From the NCBI RefSeq assembly GCF_009677585.1, contig NZ_WKYV01000008.1:1-64000 (forward strand): 64,000 bases of DNA, written 5' to 3'. Every line of letters begins with the position of its first letter. The first letter of the stretch is position 1. Below the pieces are notes generated by a model that was given only the letters and a program-made list of their open reading frames with translations, was not told the DNA's origin and did not search any database. Positions 45,323-53,582 of the stretch are shown piece by piece. The stretch comes from Lactonifactor sp. BIOML-A5. Lineage in GTDB: Bacteria > Bacillota > Clostridia > Lachnospirales > Lachnospiraceae. The translations under genes were made by a program, and so were the position numbers.

Positions 45323-46655
45323 GTTGATTTCCTCCTTCTACCCGTACTTCTAAAACATTTTTTGTCTCTTGGGTAACTTTATAGTATTCACTGATCCGGT
45401 AACCCACCACCCACAGAATATGTGAGCCGTCCGCAAGCAGAAGAAGCTCCTCCCTTTCTCTGCGGGGCACCTTGCAGTCAATAAGGTAATCCTTTATTTT
45501 TTTCCTTCCGCCGGAGGCATTGATCACGAGATAATCTCCTGGTCTGCGCGTCCGTACGTTTAGACTATCTTCTATTTTATCATAATCAAACCATTTCGTA
45601 TACTTTTTTTCCGGAATTGGCTGATTTTCGTAGGAAAACCTTCTCCAGCTCCAGGCAGGCCGGGGCGTCCCGGGAAGCTCTGCCTCTTCCTTTGCCAGCC
45701 AAAGCGCCTGGTACTCCATTTCTCCCTGGATTCTTCCGGGGAGGGAAACCCGTTTTCCAGGGCCGCTTTTTGCAAGGTCCATGAGACTTTTGATATGGTC
45801 TGCCCCTATGTCCTTCAATCCCCCCGCCAGTTCTCCCAGTGTCCTGCGAAGCACATATTGCTGAAGGATCTCTCTTTCCTGAAAAAGTTCTTTGCTGACT
45901 CTAATTCTTCCCTTTTCTTCTCTTACATATTCCTCTTTCAGTTTCCCTGCCAGCTCATCCAGATAATTATCTGCTTCCAAAAGCATCCCGGCTGTCCGGG
46001 CAATATGTGAAACTGTCTGCTCGTTAATATCATGAACCAGTACCGGCAAAACCTGATGGCGTATCTTGTTTCTTGTATAATCCAGACTCAGATTGGTACT
46101 GTCTGTAAGATACTCTATGCCTTTCTGCTCCAGATAATTCTCAATTTCTTTTCTCTCCACGCCAAGAAGAGGCCGGATAATCCGCTCCCGCACAGGTCGT
46201 ATCCCGCACAGGCCCCGAATCCCACTGCCTCTGGCCAAATGATAAAGAAATGTCTCAGCCACATCGTTCTGATGGTGTGCCAAGGCCACCTTATCTCCAT
46301 TCCATTCCTCCATAAATCTCTGAAACGCATCATAGCGGGCCTTTCTCCCCGCTTCCTCCAGTGTCATATGCCCTTCCTTTGCCATTTGCTCCACCGGATA
46401 AGAATACTCTATGCAGGGAATCTTCCACTGCCTGCAGAGCCTGTCCACGTATTTGGCATCTCTCTTTGCCTCCGATCCCCGAATCTGATGATTCACATGG
46501 ACCACACCAAGCGCAAAGTCCGCCTGTTTCTGATATTCTTTTAACAGCGCAAGAAGGCATACCGAATCTGCCCCGCCGGAGACTCCTGCCACAATGCGGT
46601 CCCCTTCCTCTATCATATGATATTGCCTGATATAAGCAAATACCTTATTTTCCAT
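45315..46655 (-). CDS. tilS: tRNA(Ile)-lysidine synthase
   Basis: A 446-residue enzyme that converts C34 of the AUA-reading tRNA-Ile to lysidine. The N-type ATP pyrophosphatase motif SGGADS (27-32) and the HVNHQIRG and AHHQNDVAETFL segments lie in the first 160 residues. A linker and a C-terminal TilS substrate-binding domain (about 360-440) follow. Standard length for the Firmicute form. Essential; translationally coupled to hpt. Confidence 0.95.
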   Translation of the reverse strand: MENKVFAYIRQYHMIEEGDRIVAGVSGGADSVCLLALLKEYQKQADFALGVVHVNHQIRGSEAKRDAKYVDRLCRQWKIPCIEYSYPVEQMAKEGHMTLEEAGRKARYDAFQRFMEEWNGDKVALAHHQNDVAETFLYHLARGSGIRGLCGIRPVRERIIRPLLGVERKEIENYLEQKGIEYLTDSTNLSLDYTRNKIRHQVLPVLVHDINEQTVSHIARTAGMLLEADNYLDELAGKLKEEYVREEKGRIRVSKELFQEREILQQYVLRRTLGELAGGLKDIGADHIKSLMDLAKSGPGKRVSLPGRIQGEMEYQALWLAKEEAELPGTPRPAWSWRRFSYENQPIPEKKYTKWFDYDKIEDSLNVRTRRPGDYLVINASGGRKKIKDYLIDCKVPRREREELLLLADGSHILWVVGYRISEYYKVTQETKNVLEVRVEGGNQHE

Positions 46656-46665
46656 CCTTTGTCTC

Positions 46666-48153
46666 CTACTTTTTCCAGATACCGGCCACCAGTACGGTCA
46701 TATCGTCCACTGCCCGGTATTCACTATATCCCAACACCCGCTCGAGAATCCCCCGCCCCAATTCTTTGGGGGCATTTCCCCGGGTCTGCAGTATAATTTC
46801 TTTCATTACTTCTTCCTGGCGGTCCAGGGGCAGCGCGTCCAGCACCCCGTCGGTCACCATAATCAAAAAATCCCCGTCGTATAATTTCTTTGTGGTAGTT
46901 TCGAAGTCGATCTGCTGCACCAGACCCAGTCCCAGGCTGGTGGATGAAATCGCCTCTACCCAGTTGTTGCGTTTGATGAATGTTGTTGCCGCTCCGGCCT
47001 TCAGGAAATGCCCCATACCGGAATACAAATCCATCACACAGATGTCTACCGTGGAGAAATGCCCGTTTTTGCCCTGAAGAACCAGGGCTGAGTTTACCAT
47101 TTTTGCAGCCGTCTCTCCTGTGAATCCCGCATCTACAAACTCCTCCAGAAGGTCCACTACCATCTCACTCTCCTGACAGGCCTCCAGACCGGAACCCATA
47201 CCATCCGAAAGACACATAAAAAACTGGCCGGTATCCTCCATAGTACACATATAATTGTCCCCGGATACACTCTCTTTATCCTTGGTTATCTTGGCCGCAC
47301 CATACAGTACCTTAAAATTAACATCCTCCACAAAACTGTATGTAGTAAATTCCCCGTTGATCAGAGATCGGCTGTCCTTGCGCGCCACCATAGAACATCC
47401 GCATTCCTTTGAGAGCTGTGCCGCTGCCTCATTCACCGGGATGCACTGACCTCCCCTGCTTCGAAGCCGCATAAAATACTGCTGTTTTCCATCCGGAAGC
47501 TCCAGCATCCAGATACTTTTCAGCACAATATTTTTCTTCTTCAGCCTCCGCTCCAGATCATCCTTGAATTCCGGCAGTACATCAGTCACCTCAAACATAT
47601 CTCTGGACATAAGCTGCATGATCCGCGCCATCTCACTGAGCTGTTCCGCTACTGCCAGGCGGTTTTCAATAAGTTTGTTGCTCCAGACCAGGTTCTGCCG
47701 CTCCCTGGATATCATCCGGTACAGCTCGTCCCCAAGCTTTCCCTGATTCACACAGATACCCATGAGCTCTACCTTCCCCCGTCTGATTTTTTCCTCATCT
47801 CCTTCTTCCATGATTCTCAGAAGATTGTATATTCTCTGCTGGGTCTGCAGATACTGCTTCTGCCAGCACACATGGTGCAGATGGCATTTCTCGCAGAAGT
47901 TCTGTTCCACTTCTCCAATCAGTTCTTCTATTTCTCCATTGCTCAGATAATCTTTACGGTAAGGCATACCGTAAAAACTATTAGCTAAACGCTGAAAAGA
48001 GGTTGCATATCGTTCCATTTTCTCTTTCTGTGGATGCTGGTCATATACAATGGTTGCCGCACTTTTTTTCATTCCTGAAAAAATAGTTTTTGCCATGTCC
48101 CGGATAATCAGTAGCGCGCTGATTACGAGCATGGCAATAATCCATTCCTGCAT
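46666..48153 (-). CDS. spoIIE: SpoIIE-type PP2C phosphatase (short membrane part)
   Basis: A 495-residue serine phosphatase. Only one N-terminal helix (about 4-18) is present, whereas the Bacillus protein has about ten and some 830 residues. The middle keeps the cysteine cluster (CEKCHLHHVCW, 87-97), and the catalytic PP2C domain (about 285-495) has SGDNY (297-301), DGMGSG (317-322) and a final DDMTVL. It would dephosphorylate SpoIIAA to release sigma-F in the forespore. The start at 48153 follows GGGGAGG. Its position before tilS and after the divIC cluster is the conserved one. The reduced membrane domain is seen in the sequence; its effect on septum localisation is inference. Confidence 0.9.
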   Translation of the reverse strand: MQEWIIAMLVISALLIIRDMAKTIFSGMKKSAATIVYDQHPQKEKMERYATSFQRLANSFYGMPYRKDYLSNGEIEELIGEVEQNFCEKCHLHHVCWQKQYLQTQQRIYNLLRIMEEGDEEKIRRGKVELMGICVNQGKLGDELYRMISRERQNLVWSNKLIENRLAVAEQLSEMARIMQLMSRDMFEVTDVLPEFKDDLERRLKKKNIVLKSIWMLELPDGKQQYFMRLRSRGGQCIPVNEAAAQLSKECGCSMVARKDSRSLINGEFTTYSFVEDVNFKVLYGAAKITKDKESVSGDNYMCTMEDTGQFFMCLSDGMGSGLEACQESEMVVDLLEEFVDAGFTGETAAKMVNSALVLQGKNGHFSTVDICVMDLYSGMGHFLKAGAATTFIKRNNWVEAISSTSLGLGLVQQIDFETTTKKLYDGDFLIMVTDGVLDALPLDRQEEVMKEIILQTRGNAPKELGRGILERVLGYSEYRAVDDMTVLVAGIWKK

Positions 48154-48196
48154 CTATGATTACCTCCCCTGAATTAGCATTCGCTATCAAAGGTGT

Positions 48197-48229
48197 ATTA
48201 TAGATGTTTTTTCCTTTAATCTTTGTCAA
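48197..48229 (-). promoter_or_regulatory. spoIIE promoter with 21-bp spacer and Spo0A-box-like sites
   Basis: Minus-strand consensus -35 TTGACA (48224-48229) and consensus -10 TATAAT (48197-48202) are 21 bp apart instead of 17. This matches the spacing of Spo0A-activated sigma-A promoters of spoIIE and spoIIG in Bacillus. A 6/7 match to the 0A box (TGTCGAA) overlaps the -35, and a second 6/7 match (TGTCTAA, minus strand) lies at 48256-48262. Confidence 0.65.
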
Positions 48230-48285
48230 AAACACTACTCTGTGCTTAAAAACTTTTAGACAAAATATGGTATTTACTGAGCCGG

Positions 48286-48618
48286 CTACTTTTCCTCTTT
48301 GAATACGATCTCATTGTTCTTAACCAATCCCAGTTTATCTCTTGCGACTTTTTCCGCGTATTCATCTGACTGCATGTATTCTTTTGTCTCTTCTATCTCT
48401 TTTGTACGCTCTTCTTCCTTCTTTATTTCTTCAGAAATCGCCACCTTTTTCGCCTCGTTGCCGGCAACCTTTTTTTTCAGAGCCGCGCCTTCGTAGAGGA
48501 GTGCCCCAAGAAGAACACACACGACAAAGGTTATACTAATCATGGCTATCCGGTTTCGGACGCCTTTTCTTTTTTTCTTTTTTGACTGCATTCTTTTTTT
48601 TGTCCGTTCTCTCATCAT
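48286..48618 (-). CDS. divIC: Septum formation initiator protein (DivIC/FtsB family)
   Basis: A 110-residue bitopic protein: a very basic N-terminus (1-25), one membrane helix (about 26-46), then a coiled coil (about 50-85) and the EYAEKVARDKLGLVKNNEIV segment typical of DivIC/FtsB. It takes part in the division septum complex with FtsL and DivIB, and helps spore septation. The start at 48618 has GGAAG four bases upstream. Its first 83 bases overlap the 3' end of yabQ. Confidence 0.92.
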   Translation of the reverse strand: MMRERTKKRMQSKKKKRKGVRNRIAMISITFVVCVLLGALLYEGAALKKKVAGNEAKKVAISEEIKKEEERTKEIEETKEYMQSDEYAEKVARDKLGLVKNNEIVFKEEK

Positions 48619-49054
48619 TTTTCTTCCTGACTTTCCTTGCTGACAAATAGTTCAATACTAAAATTTTACCTCGTGACAGTGGAAATTTCAACCTTTTTAT
48701 CCATCGTGCTGTCAATTTCAGAGGTATTTTAAGGAAACCTTTTATTTTATTTAAAAAAAATGATATGTATTTTACTAATATTTCGCTGACACTGTAATGA
48801 TATAAAATAACTCCCAGAAGAATGCCTGCAAGGGCGTACAGGCGTATGACACCGTCATTTTCCTCATACATTCTGGAAAACAGAAAAACACCGCCGGCCG
48901 TCCAGTACAGGATGTCTTCTATACTGATCCACAGGGCAGGGTGAGCGCAGACTCTCCGGAAAATCCGCAGTACATCATAAGCTGCCACCATCAGAACTCC
49001 TGCCCAGACAGAGCTGGCAAATAAAATAAGCTCCTGATTCATATACTCGCTCAT
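48536..49054 (-). CDS. yabQ: Spore cortex biosynthesis protein YabQ
   Basis: A 172-residue protein with three or four membrane helices in the first 110 residues (LILFASSVWAGVLMVAAYDV at the start) and a highly basic C-terminal tail. YabQ is needed for cortex formation and localises to the forespore membranes in Bacillus. It follows yabP by six bases and overlaps divIC, as in the conserved yabP-yabQ-divIC cluster. Confidence 0.9.
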   Translation of the reverse strand: MSEYMNQELILFASSVWAGVLMVAAYDVLRIFRRVCAHPALWISIEDILYWTAGGVFLFSRMYEENDGVIRLYALAGILLGVILYHYSVSEILVKYISFFLNKIKGFLKIPLKLTARWIKRLKFPLSRGKILVLNYLSARKVRKKNDERTDKKKNAVKKEKKKRRPKPDSHD

Positions 49055-49060
49055 AGGCGC

Positions 49061-49384
49061 TTATTTGAACAGCCGTTTCAGCAGATTCTCCCCTGCTTTC
49101 TGGCCGTGGATTCCTCCCTCAGTATAGGTCAGACTGTCTATGGTCCCCTCCAGGTCTACCTCCTGCTTTTCCAGATTCAGTCTCGTAACATGGAGGTCCT
49201 TTCCCTTGATCGTCAGCATTCCCTGCTGTGTATCTAATAAAATCTCATTCATATCGAAGGATACCACATCCCTGACGCCTGTAACATTGCCTGTCTGGCG
49301 GTTTTTCAGTATGAAACCATGGAGCATTGTCGGTTGCTTCTCATCCACAATACAGCTTCCTCCATCTATACTTTCTTCCATCAT
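49061..49384 (-). CDS. yabP: Sporulation protein YabP
   Basis: A 107-residue small soluble sporulation protein with the YabP/YqfC pattern of short beta strands (LKNRQTGNVTGVRDVVSFDM, then GMLTIKGKDLHVTRLNLEKQ). It is required for cortex or coat assembly in Bacillus; the biochemical role is unknown. It lies immediately before yabQ in the standard order. Confidence 0.9.
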   Translation of the reverse strand: MMEESIDGGSCIVDEKQPTMLHGFILKNRQTGNVTGVRDVVSFDMNEILLDTQQGMLTIKGKDLHVTRLNLEKQEVDLEGTIDSLTYTEGGIHGQKAGENLLKRLFK

Positions 49385-49421
49385 TATATGGGGGATTGGG
49401 CTGTATTAGTACTGTATATCT

Positions 49422-49661
49422 CTAGAGATAGCGGAACATTTTATCCGCATCTTCCTTTTTCACGGTCTCTTTTACCTCCAGTATCTCCGCTTTTACAACA
49501 TTGCTTCCAAACTGGATCTCCAGGATATCTCCAGGCTTAACCTTTGTAGATGCCTTGGCTGGTTTGCCGTTTACCAGAACACGTCCCGCATCGCATGCTT
49601 CGTTGGCAACGGTACGCCTTTTAATTAACCGGGAAACTTTTAAAAATTTATCCAATCTCAT
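49422..49661 (-). CDS. rqcP: S4-domain RNA-binding protein RqcP
   Basis: A 79-residue S4-domain protein (MRLDKFLKVSRLIKRRTVAN start, GRVLVNGKPAKASTKVKPGD middle). In Bacillus the homologue (YabO/RqcP) binds the 50S subunit and helps add C-terminal alanine tails in ribosome-associated quality control with RqcH. It lies between hup and yabP, the conserved position. Confidence 0.93.
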   Translation of the reverse strand: MRLDKFLKVSRLIKRRTVANEACDAGRVLVNGKPAKASTKVKPGDILEIQFGSNVVKAEILEVKETVKKEDADKMFRYL

Positions 49662-49721
49662 TGTCTGCTCTTCCTTTCCTTTTCCGCCTTCGGGCCTGTC
49701 GGCACCAGCCCCGGGGTATAT

Positions 49722-49750
49722 AAAAAGGGACTGACGAATCAGTCCCCTTA
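49722..49750 (-). terminator. Terminator after hup
   Basis: Minus-strand 11-bp stem AAGGGGACTGA/TCAGTCCCTTT with a TTCG-type loop and a following T run, 13 bases after the hup stop codon. It separates hup from rqcP. Confidence 0.88.
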
Positions 49751-49762
49751 TTCACTCAATAC

Positions 49763-50041
49763 TTATTTTTCATTAACTAAGTCTTTTAATGCTTTTCCTG
49801 CTTTGAACTTAGGAGATTTGGAAGCTTCGATCTTCATGGTTTTTCCTGTCTGAGGATTTCTTCCTTCCCTGGCAGCTCTCTCTGATACTTCAAAAGTACC
49901 AAAACCTACTAATTGAACCTTTTCACCTTTTTTTAATTCATCAGAAACTACATCTACGAACGCTTTTAATGCCGCCTCTGCGTCTTTCTTGGATAATTCA
50001 GTTTTTTCAGCGATAGCCGCTACCAATTCAGTTTTGTTCAT
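49763..50041 (-). CDS. hup: DNA-binding protein HU
   Basis: A 92-residue HU protein that bends and compacts DNA as a dimer. [20 protein letters not shown] at the start and the [20 protein letters not shown] beta-arm with the proline kink are canonical. A strong promoter lies 120-147 bases upstream, a terminator follows, and AGGAGG precedes the ATG: it is an independent, highly expressed gene. Confidence 0.97.
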   Translation of the reverse strand: MNKTELVAAIAEKTELSKKDAEAALKAFVDVVSDELKKGEKVQLVGFGTFEVSERAAREGRNPQTGKTMKIEASKSPKFKAGKALKDLVNEK

Positions 50042-50159
50042 GAGTATTTCCTCCTATTGATTTGTCTACAATAAATTTCGATGCCATATCCCAATGCTTA
50101 CTCTGCATCAGTGGCTACGCCCCAAAAACAAGCGTGAAGTTCTAATAACTCTATTGATA

Positions 50160-50188
50160 GTTATAACCTCTTTCCCTGTGTTTGTCAA
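50160..50188 (-). promoter_or_regulatory. Sigma-A promoter of hup
   Basis: Minus-strand consensus -35 TTGACA (50183-50188), a 17-bp spacer and -10 TATAAC (50160-50165). It leaves a 5' untranslated region of about 110 nt before hup. Confidence 0.8.
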
Positions 50189-50214
50189 GTTTTTTAGGCA
50201 TTTTAGCGGCTCTT

Positions 50215-50640
50215 TCACAGCTTTTTTTCCGCGTTTTTCCGGGCTTTTTCCTCTTTCTCTCTCTTTTTTATCTCTTCCCAGGTCTGCAGCACCTCGGCAG
50301 AAGAATTGGCTGTGCCCCGGCCAAAGACATGAGGATGGCGGCGGATCATCTTCTCACTGATTCCCTGTATCACGTCATCAATGGTAAACAGCCCCTCTTC
50401 CTCAGCGATCTGGCTGTGCATCATCACTTGAAGCAGCACATCCCCAAGTTCTTCGCAGAGGTTGTCCGCATCCTTTGTCTCCTCCAGCAGACGAATCCCC
50501 TCCACTGCCTCCTGCGCCTCCTCCAGCATACACGGAATCAGGCTCTCATGGGTCTGTTCCCTGTCCCAGGGACAGCCGTCAGGGGCCCGCAGTCTGCGGA
50601 TGATTTCTCTGAAATCTGTGAATGAATATCGTTTATCCAT
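50215..50640 (-). CDS. mazG: MazG nucleoside triphosphate pyrophosphohydrolase
   Basis: A 141-residue all-alpha NTP pyrophosphohydrolase. PWDREQTHESL, the first metal motif EEAQEAVEG and the second ELGDVLLQVM are present. It is the length of one MazG repeat; the E. coli protein has two. It removes non-canonical or excess (d)NTPs. It follows the phosphoglucomutase gene by 14 bases on the same strand. Confidence 0.92.
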   Translation of the reverse strand: MDKRYSFTDFREIIRRLRAPDGCPWDREQTHESLIPCMLEEAQEAVEGIRLLEETKDADNLCEELGDVLLQVMMHSQIAEEEGLFTIDDVIQGISEKMIRRHPHVFGRGTANSSAEVLQTWEEIKKREKEEKARKNAEKKL

Positions 50641-50654
50641 AAAAGGCTTGTCTC

Positions 50655-52388
50655 CTACAGCATTTTGTCAACCATTTCCAGTACGGCTTTTCCAAGAGCC
50701 TGTGATTTTTCGTCGGCATCGGCCAGAGAGGTTCCCTTGATTCCATAATAGAACTTAACCTTTGGCTCGGTTCCGGAAGGCCGTACGCATACCCACGCAT
50801 CGTCTGTGAGGTCATAGTAGAGAACATTAGAACTTGGAAGGCCGGTAGGGGTAACTTCCCCCGTCTCCAGATCTGTGATGGTATCTCTCTTATAGTCTCT
50901 CGCTGATACTACCTGATATCCACCGATTTCTGTGGGCGGCTCCTTCCTCAGTGTGTCCAGGATGGACTGGATCTTCGCCAGTCCCTCGATTCCCTTTAAG
51001 GTGACGGACTGGATATCATCCTTATAATATCCATATTTCTCATACATATCTATCATGGCATCCCAGAGGGTTTTGCCCTGTGTCTTATAGTAAGCGGCAG
51101 CCTCACAAAGAGCCATGGTAGCTACAATGGCATCCTTGTCTCTGGCATAGGTTCCTATAAGGCAGCCGTAGCTCTCCTCAAAACCGAACAGATACGTTCC
51201 TCTTTTATTTTTCTCAAAGCCCAGAATCTGCTGGCCGATATATTTGAATCCTGTAAGGACTTCAATTAAACGGATATCATAATGTCTGGCAATTGCATTG
51301 GCCATATTGGTGGTAACAATGGTCTTAATCAGTGCGCCGTCATCGGGAAGGCCCTGGAGTTCTTTCTTCTGGCTAATCTCATATTCCGCCAATAGACAGC
51401 CGGACATATTTCCTGTGAGTGTGTGATATTCTCCGGTTCTGCTGTCCTTTACCCGCACGCCCAGACGGTCTGCATCAGGGTCTGTAGCCAAAACGATATC
51501 AGCATCCACTTCCTTTGCCAGCTTCAATCCCAGCTCAAAGGCTTCCTCAGCCTCCGGATTGGGATAGCTCACCGTTGGAAATTCTCCGTCCGGAAGTTCC
51601 TGCTCTTTTACCACATATACATTGTCAAAGCCCAGTTCCTTTAATACCCGTCTCACAGGAATGTTTCCGGTTCCGTGAAGAGGGCTGTACACAATCTTAA
51701 GCTCCCCGGCCATCTTTGAAATGGCATCCATATGCAGTACCTGGCTCTTCAGCTCCTCCATGTATGCATCGTCTATCTCTTTGCCGATTACCTCGTAAAC
51801 ACCTGCTTTTATGGCTTCCTTTTCGTCCATGGTCTTTACATTACTGTAATCCGTAACCTTTTTCACTTCGTCCATAATCCCGGAGTCATGGGGAGGCGTA
51901 ATCTGTGCGCCGTCCTCCCAGTATACTTTATATCCATTATATTCCGGAGGGTTATGGCTGGCTGTAATATTAATACCGGCTACACACCCCAGTTTGCGCA
52001 CTGCATAAGAAAGCTCCGGAGTCGGCCGCAGGGATTCAAAAATATAAGCCTTAATTCCATTAGCAGCAAGGCAAAGGGCAGCTTCTTTCGCGAACTCCGG
52101 GGACATGCGGCGGGAATCATGGGCAATCGCCACACCTTTTCCTTTCGCCCCCACAGATTCAATATAGTTTGCCAGCCCTTGTGTGGTCTTCCTCACCACA
52201 TATATATTCATGCGGTTTGTACCAGCACCAATCACCCCGCGAAGCCCTGCGGTACCAAACTCCAGATCCATATAAAAACGTTCTTTAATTTCATTTTCAT
52301 CTTCAGCAATTGCTTTCAATTCTGCTTTCGTTTTATCATCGAAATACGGATTATCCAGCCATTCTTCATACAATTTTTTGTAGTCCAT
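50655..52388 (-). CDS. pgcA: Phosphoglucomutase / phosphomannomutase
   Basis: A 577-residue alpha-D-phosphohexomutase of the long Firmicute PgcA type. The phosphoserine motif TASHNPPEYNGYKVY, the metal loop DPDADRLGV, the sugar-binding GFEESYG and the C-terminal RPSGTEPKVKFY phosphate-binding motif are all present. It interconverts glucose-1- and glucose-6-phosphate for envelope and glycogen precursors. Lies before mazG. Confidence 0.95.
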   Translation of the reverse strand: MDYKKLYEEWLDNPYFDDKTKAELKAIAEDENEIKERFYMDLEFGTAGLRGVIGAGTNRMNIYVVRKTTQGLANYIESVGAKGKGVAIAHDSRRMSPEFAKEAALCLAANGIKAYIFESLRPTPELSYAVRKLGCVAGINITASHNPPEYNGYKVYWEDGAQITPPHDSGIMDEVKKVTDYSNVKTMDEKEAIKAGVYEVIGKEIDDAYMEELKSQVLHMDAISKMAGELKIVYSPLHGTGNIPVRRVLKELGFDNVYVVKEQELPDGEFPTVSYPNPEAEEAFELGLKLAKEVDADIVLATDPDADRLGVRVKDSRTGEYHTLTGNMSGCLLAEYEISQKKELQGLPDDGALIKTIVTTNMANAIARHYDIRLIEVLTGFKYIGQQILGFEKNKRGTYLFGFEESYGCLIGTYARDKDAIVATMALCEAAAYYKTQGKTLWDAMIDMYEKYGYYKDDIQSVTLKGIEGLAKIQSILDTLRKEPPTEIGGYQVVSARDYKRDTITDLETGEVTPTGLPSSNVLYYDLTDDAWVCVRPSGTEPKVKFYYGIKGTSLADADEKSQALGKAVLEMVDKML

Positions 52389-52447
52389 ATTCTTGTACCT
52401 CCCTGCAATAATGTTTTTTCTATTATAGCAGATTCAGGTAATAATGC

Positions 52448-53434
52448 CTAGTTTTTTCCCCGCATTTTGCACATTTCATCTAAAAATCCCAGCCAAACGC
52501 CCTTCTGAGCGATAAGTGTATCCAGTTTTTCCTCGCTTTTTTGGGAGACCCAGGCCTTCTTGTGATTGTAATAATAATTGGCCAGCTTCCAGAATTTTTC
52601 AGGATATGCAAACCGCAGCCTCAGATTATCCAGCTCCATGCCGGACAAGGGTCTTTCCTTATTGTATTCCTCCAGCATAAGTGTTCCCAGTTCCTTATTC
52701 CAATTATGCTTTTCCAGAATTTTTCTCATAAACTGGTAGAGATCTGCTGTCTGGATGTCGTAATTCCACTTGTCAAAATTCGTAACCGCAATTTTCTGAT
52801 TCACGAACAGTACGTTATGCTGGTTAAATTCCCCGTGGCAGATATCCCCCCTGGACATTGCATCTTTCCTAAGGGTATCATAATCAGACGCAATCAGCTG
52901 GCGGATCACTTCCTCCCCCTGAGCCAGATACCATCCCACACTCTCCAAATAGCGGAGCTCAAATCTGTTCTTCTGGCGTTTGCTGCGGATAAACTTCTGG
53001 ATCTTTCTCAATTCAGCATTATGTCTCCCGTATTCCTGAAGCAGGGATTCCTTTACATAATTCTCCTCCACAGGCATGTGCATAATTTTATGTAAACTAG
53101 CCAGAGCTTTAATGCTCCTCAGTATATCCTCTTTTGCCTTTGTATCGCATTCCCTGCCCTCATACCAGCGCCTGAGATAATATGGGATATTATCCTTATC
53201 AAAGGACACCAGCTGCCCTTCCTGATTTGCGTACACAGTGTCAATCAACAGTTCGCCTGTCTCCAGCTGTCTCTGCAGAACTTCCTGCTGCACCAGCTTT
53301 TTCGCAGACCCCTGGAACTCCTTGATCAGCACAAGTCCCTGCTGGGTATTACAGATGAGGGATCCTCTCCCCCGGTATGTATTAGTCGCTGTTAAATCAT
53401 ACTGCTCCAATATACTTAACCCACGGTCATACAC
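52448..53434 (-). CDS. cotS: CotS-family spore coat protein (kinase-like fold)
   Basis: A 328-residue protein with an aminoglycoside-phosphotransferase/choline-kinase-like fold, as in CotS, CotI and YutH. The catalytic-loop region reads GDICHGEFNQHNVLF with a later VTNFDKWNYD segment in place of the usual D-x-D metal site, so activity is uncertain. Members are spore coat components; some are thought to modify coat proteins. The start is a GTG at 53434 with AGGGGG upstream. It ends 59 bases before the phosphoglucomutase start. Confidence 0.85.
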   Translation of the reverse strand: MYDRGLSILEQYDLTATNTYRGRGSLICNTQQGLVLIKEFQGSAKKLVQQEVLQRQLETGELLIDTVYANQEGQLVSFDKDNIPYYLRRWYEGRECDTKAKEDILRSIKALASLHKIMHMPVEENYVKESLLQEYGRHNAELRKIQKFIRSKRQKNRFELRYLESVGWYLAQGEEVIRQLIASDYDTLRKDAMSRGDICHGEFNQHNVLFVNQKIAVTNFDKWNYDIQTADLYQFMRKILEKHNWNKELGTLMLEEYNKERPLSGMELDNLRLRFAYPEKFWKLANYYYNHKKAWVSQKSEEKLDTLIAQKGVWLGFLDEMCKMRGKN

Positions 53435-53498
53435 TTATGTTCATCCCCCTTTATTTTGCGTCCTTTTTATTTTATGAACCCCAGAGCGCAAAAATGCC

Positions 53499-53582
53499 AA
53501 AAGGGGACGTGTTCCTTTTACAAAGAACACGTCCCCTTTTGACTTCAGGGTGTCCCATATTCAGTTTGACCTGTCCCTTTTT
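53499..53582. repeat. REP-like hairpin repeat, copy 2
   Basis: Nearly identical to 31947-32031, same orientation: an AAAAGGGGACGTGTTC arm and its complement around an 8-base loop, then AGGGTGTCCC and CCTGTCCCTTTTT. The C-terminal residues KRDRSN and stop codon of cca are encoded inside it. As in copy 1, the element borders the 3' ends of genes. Confidence 0.8.
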
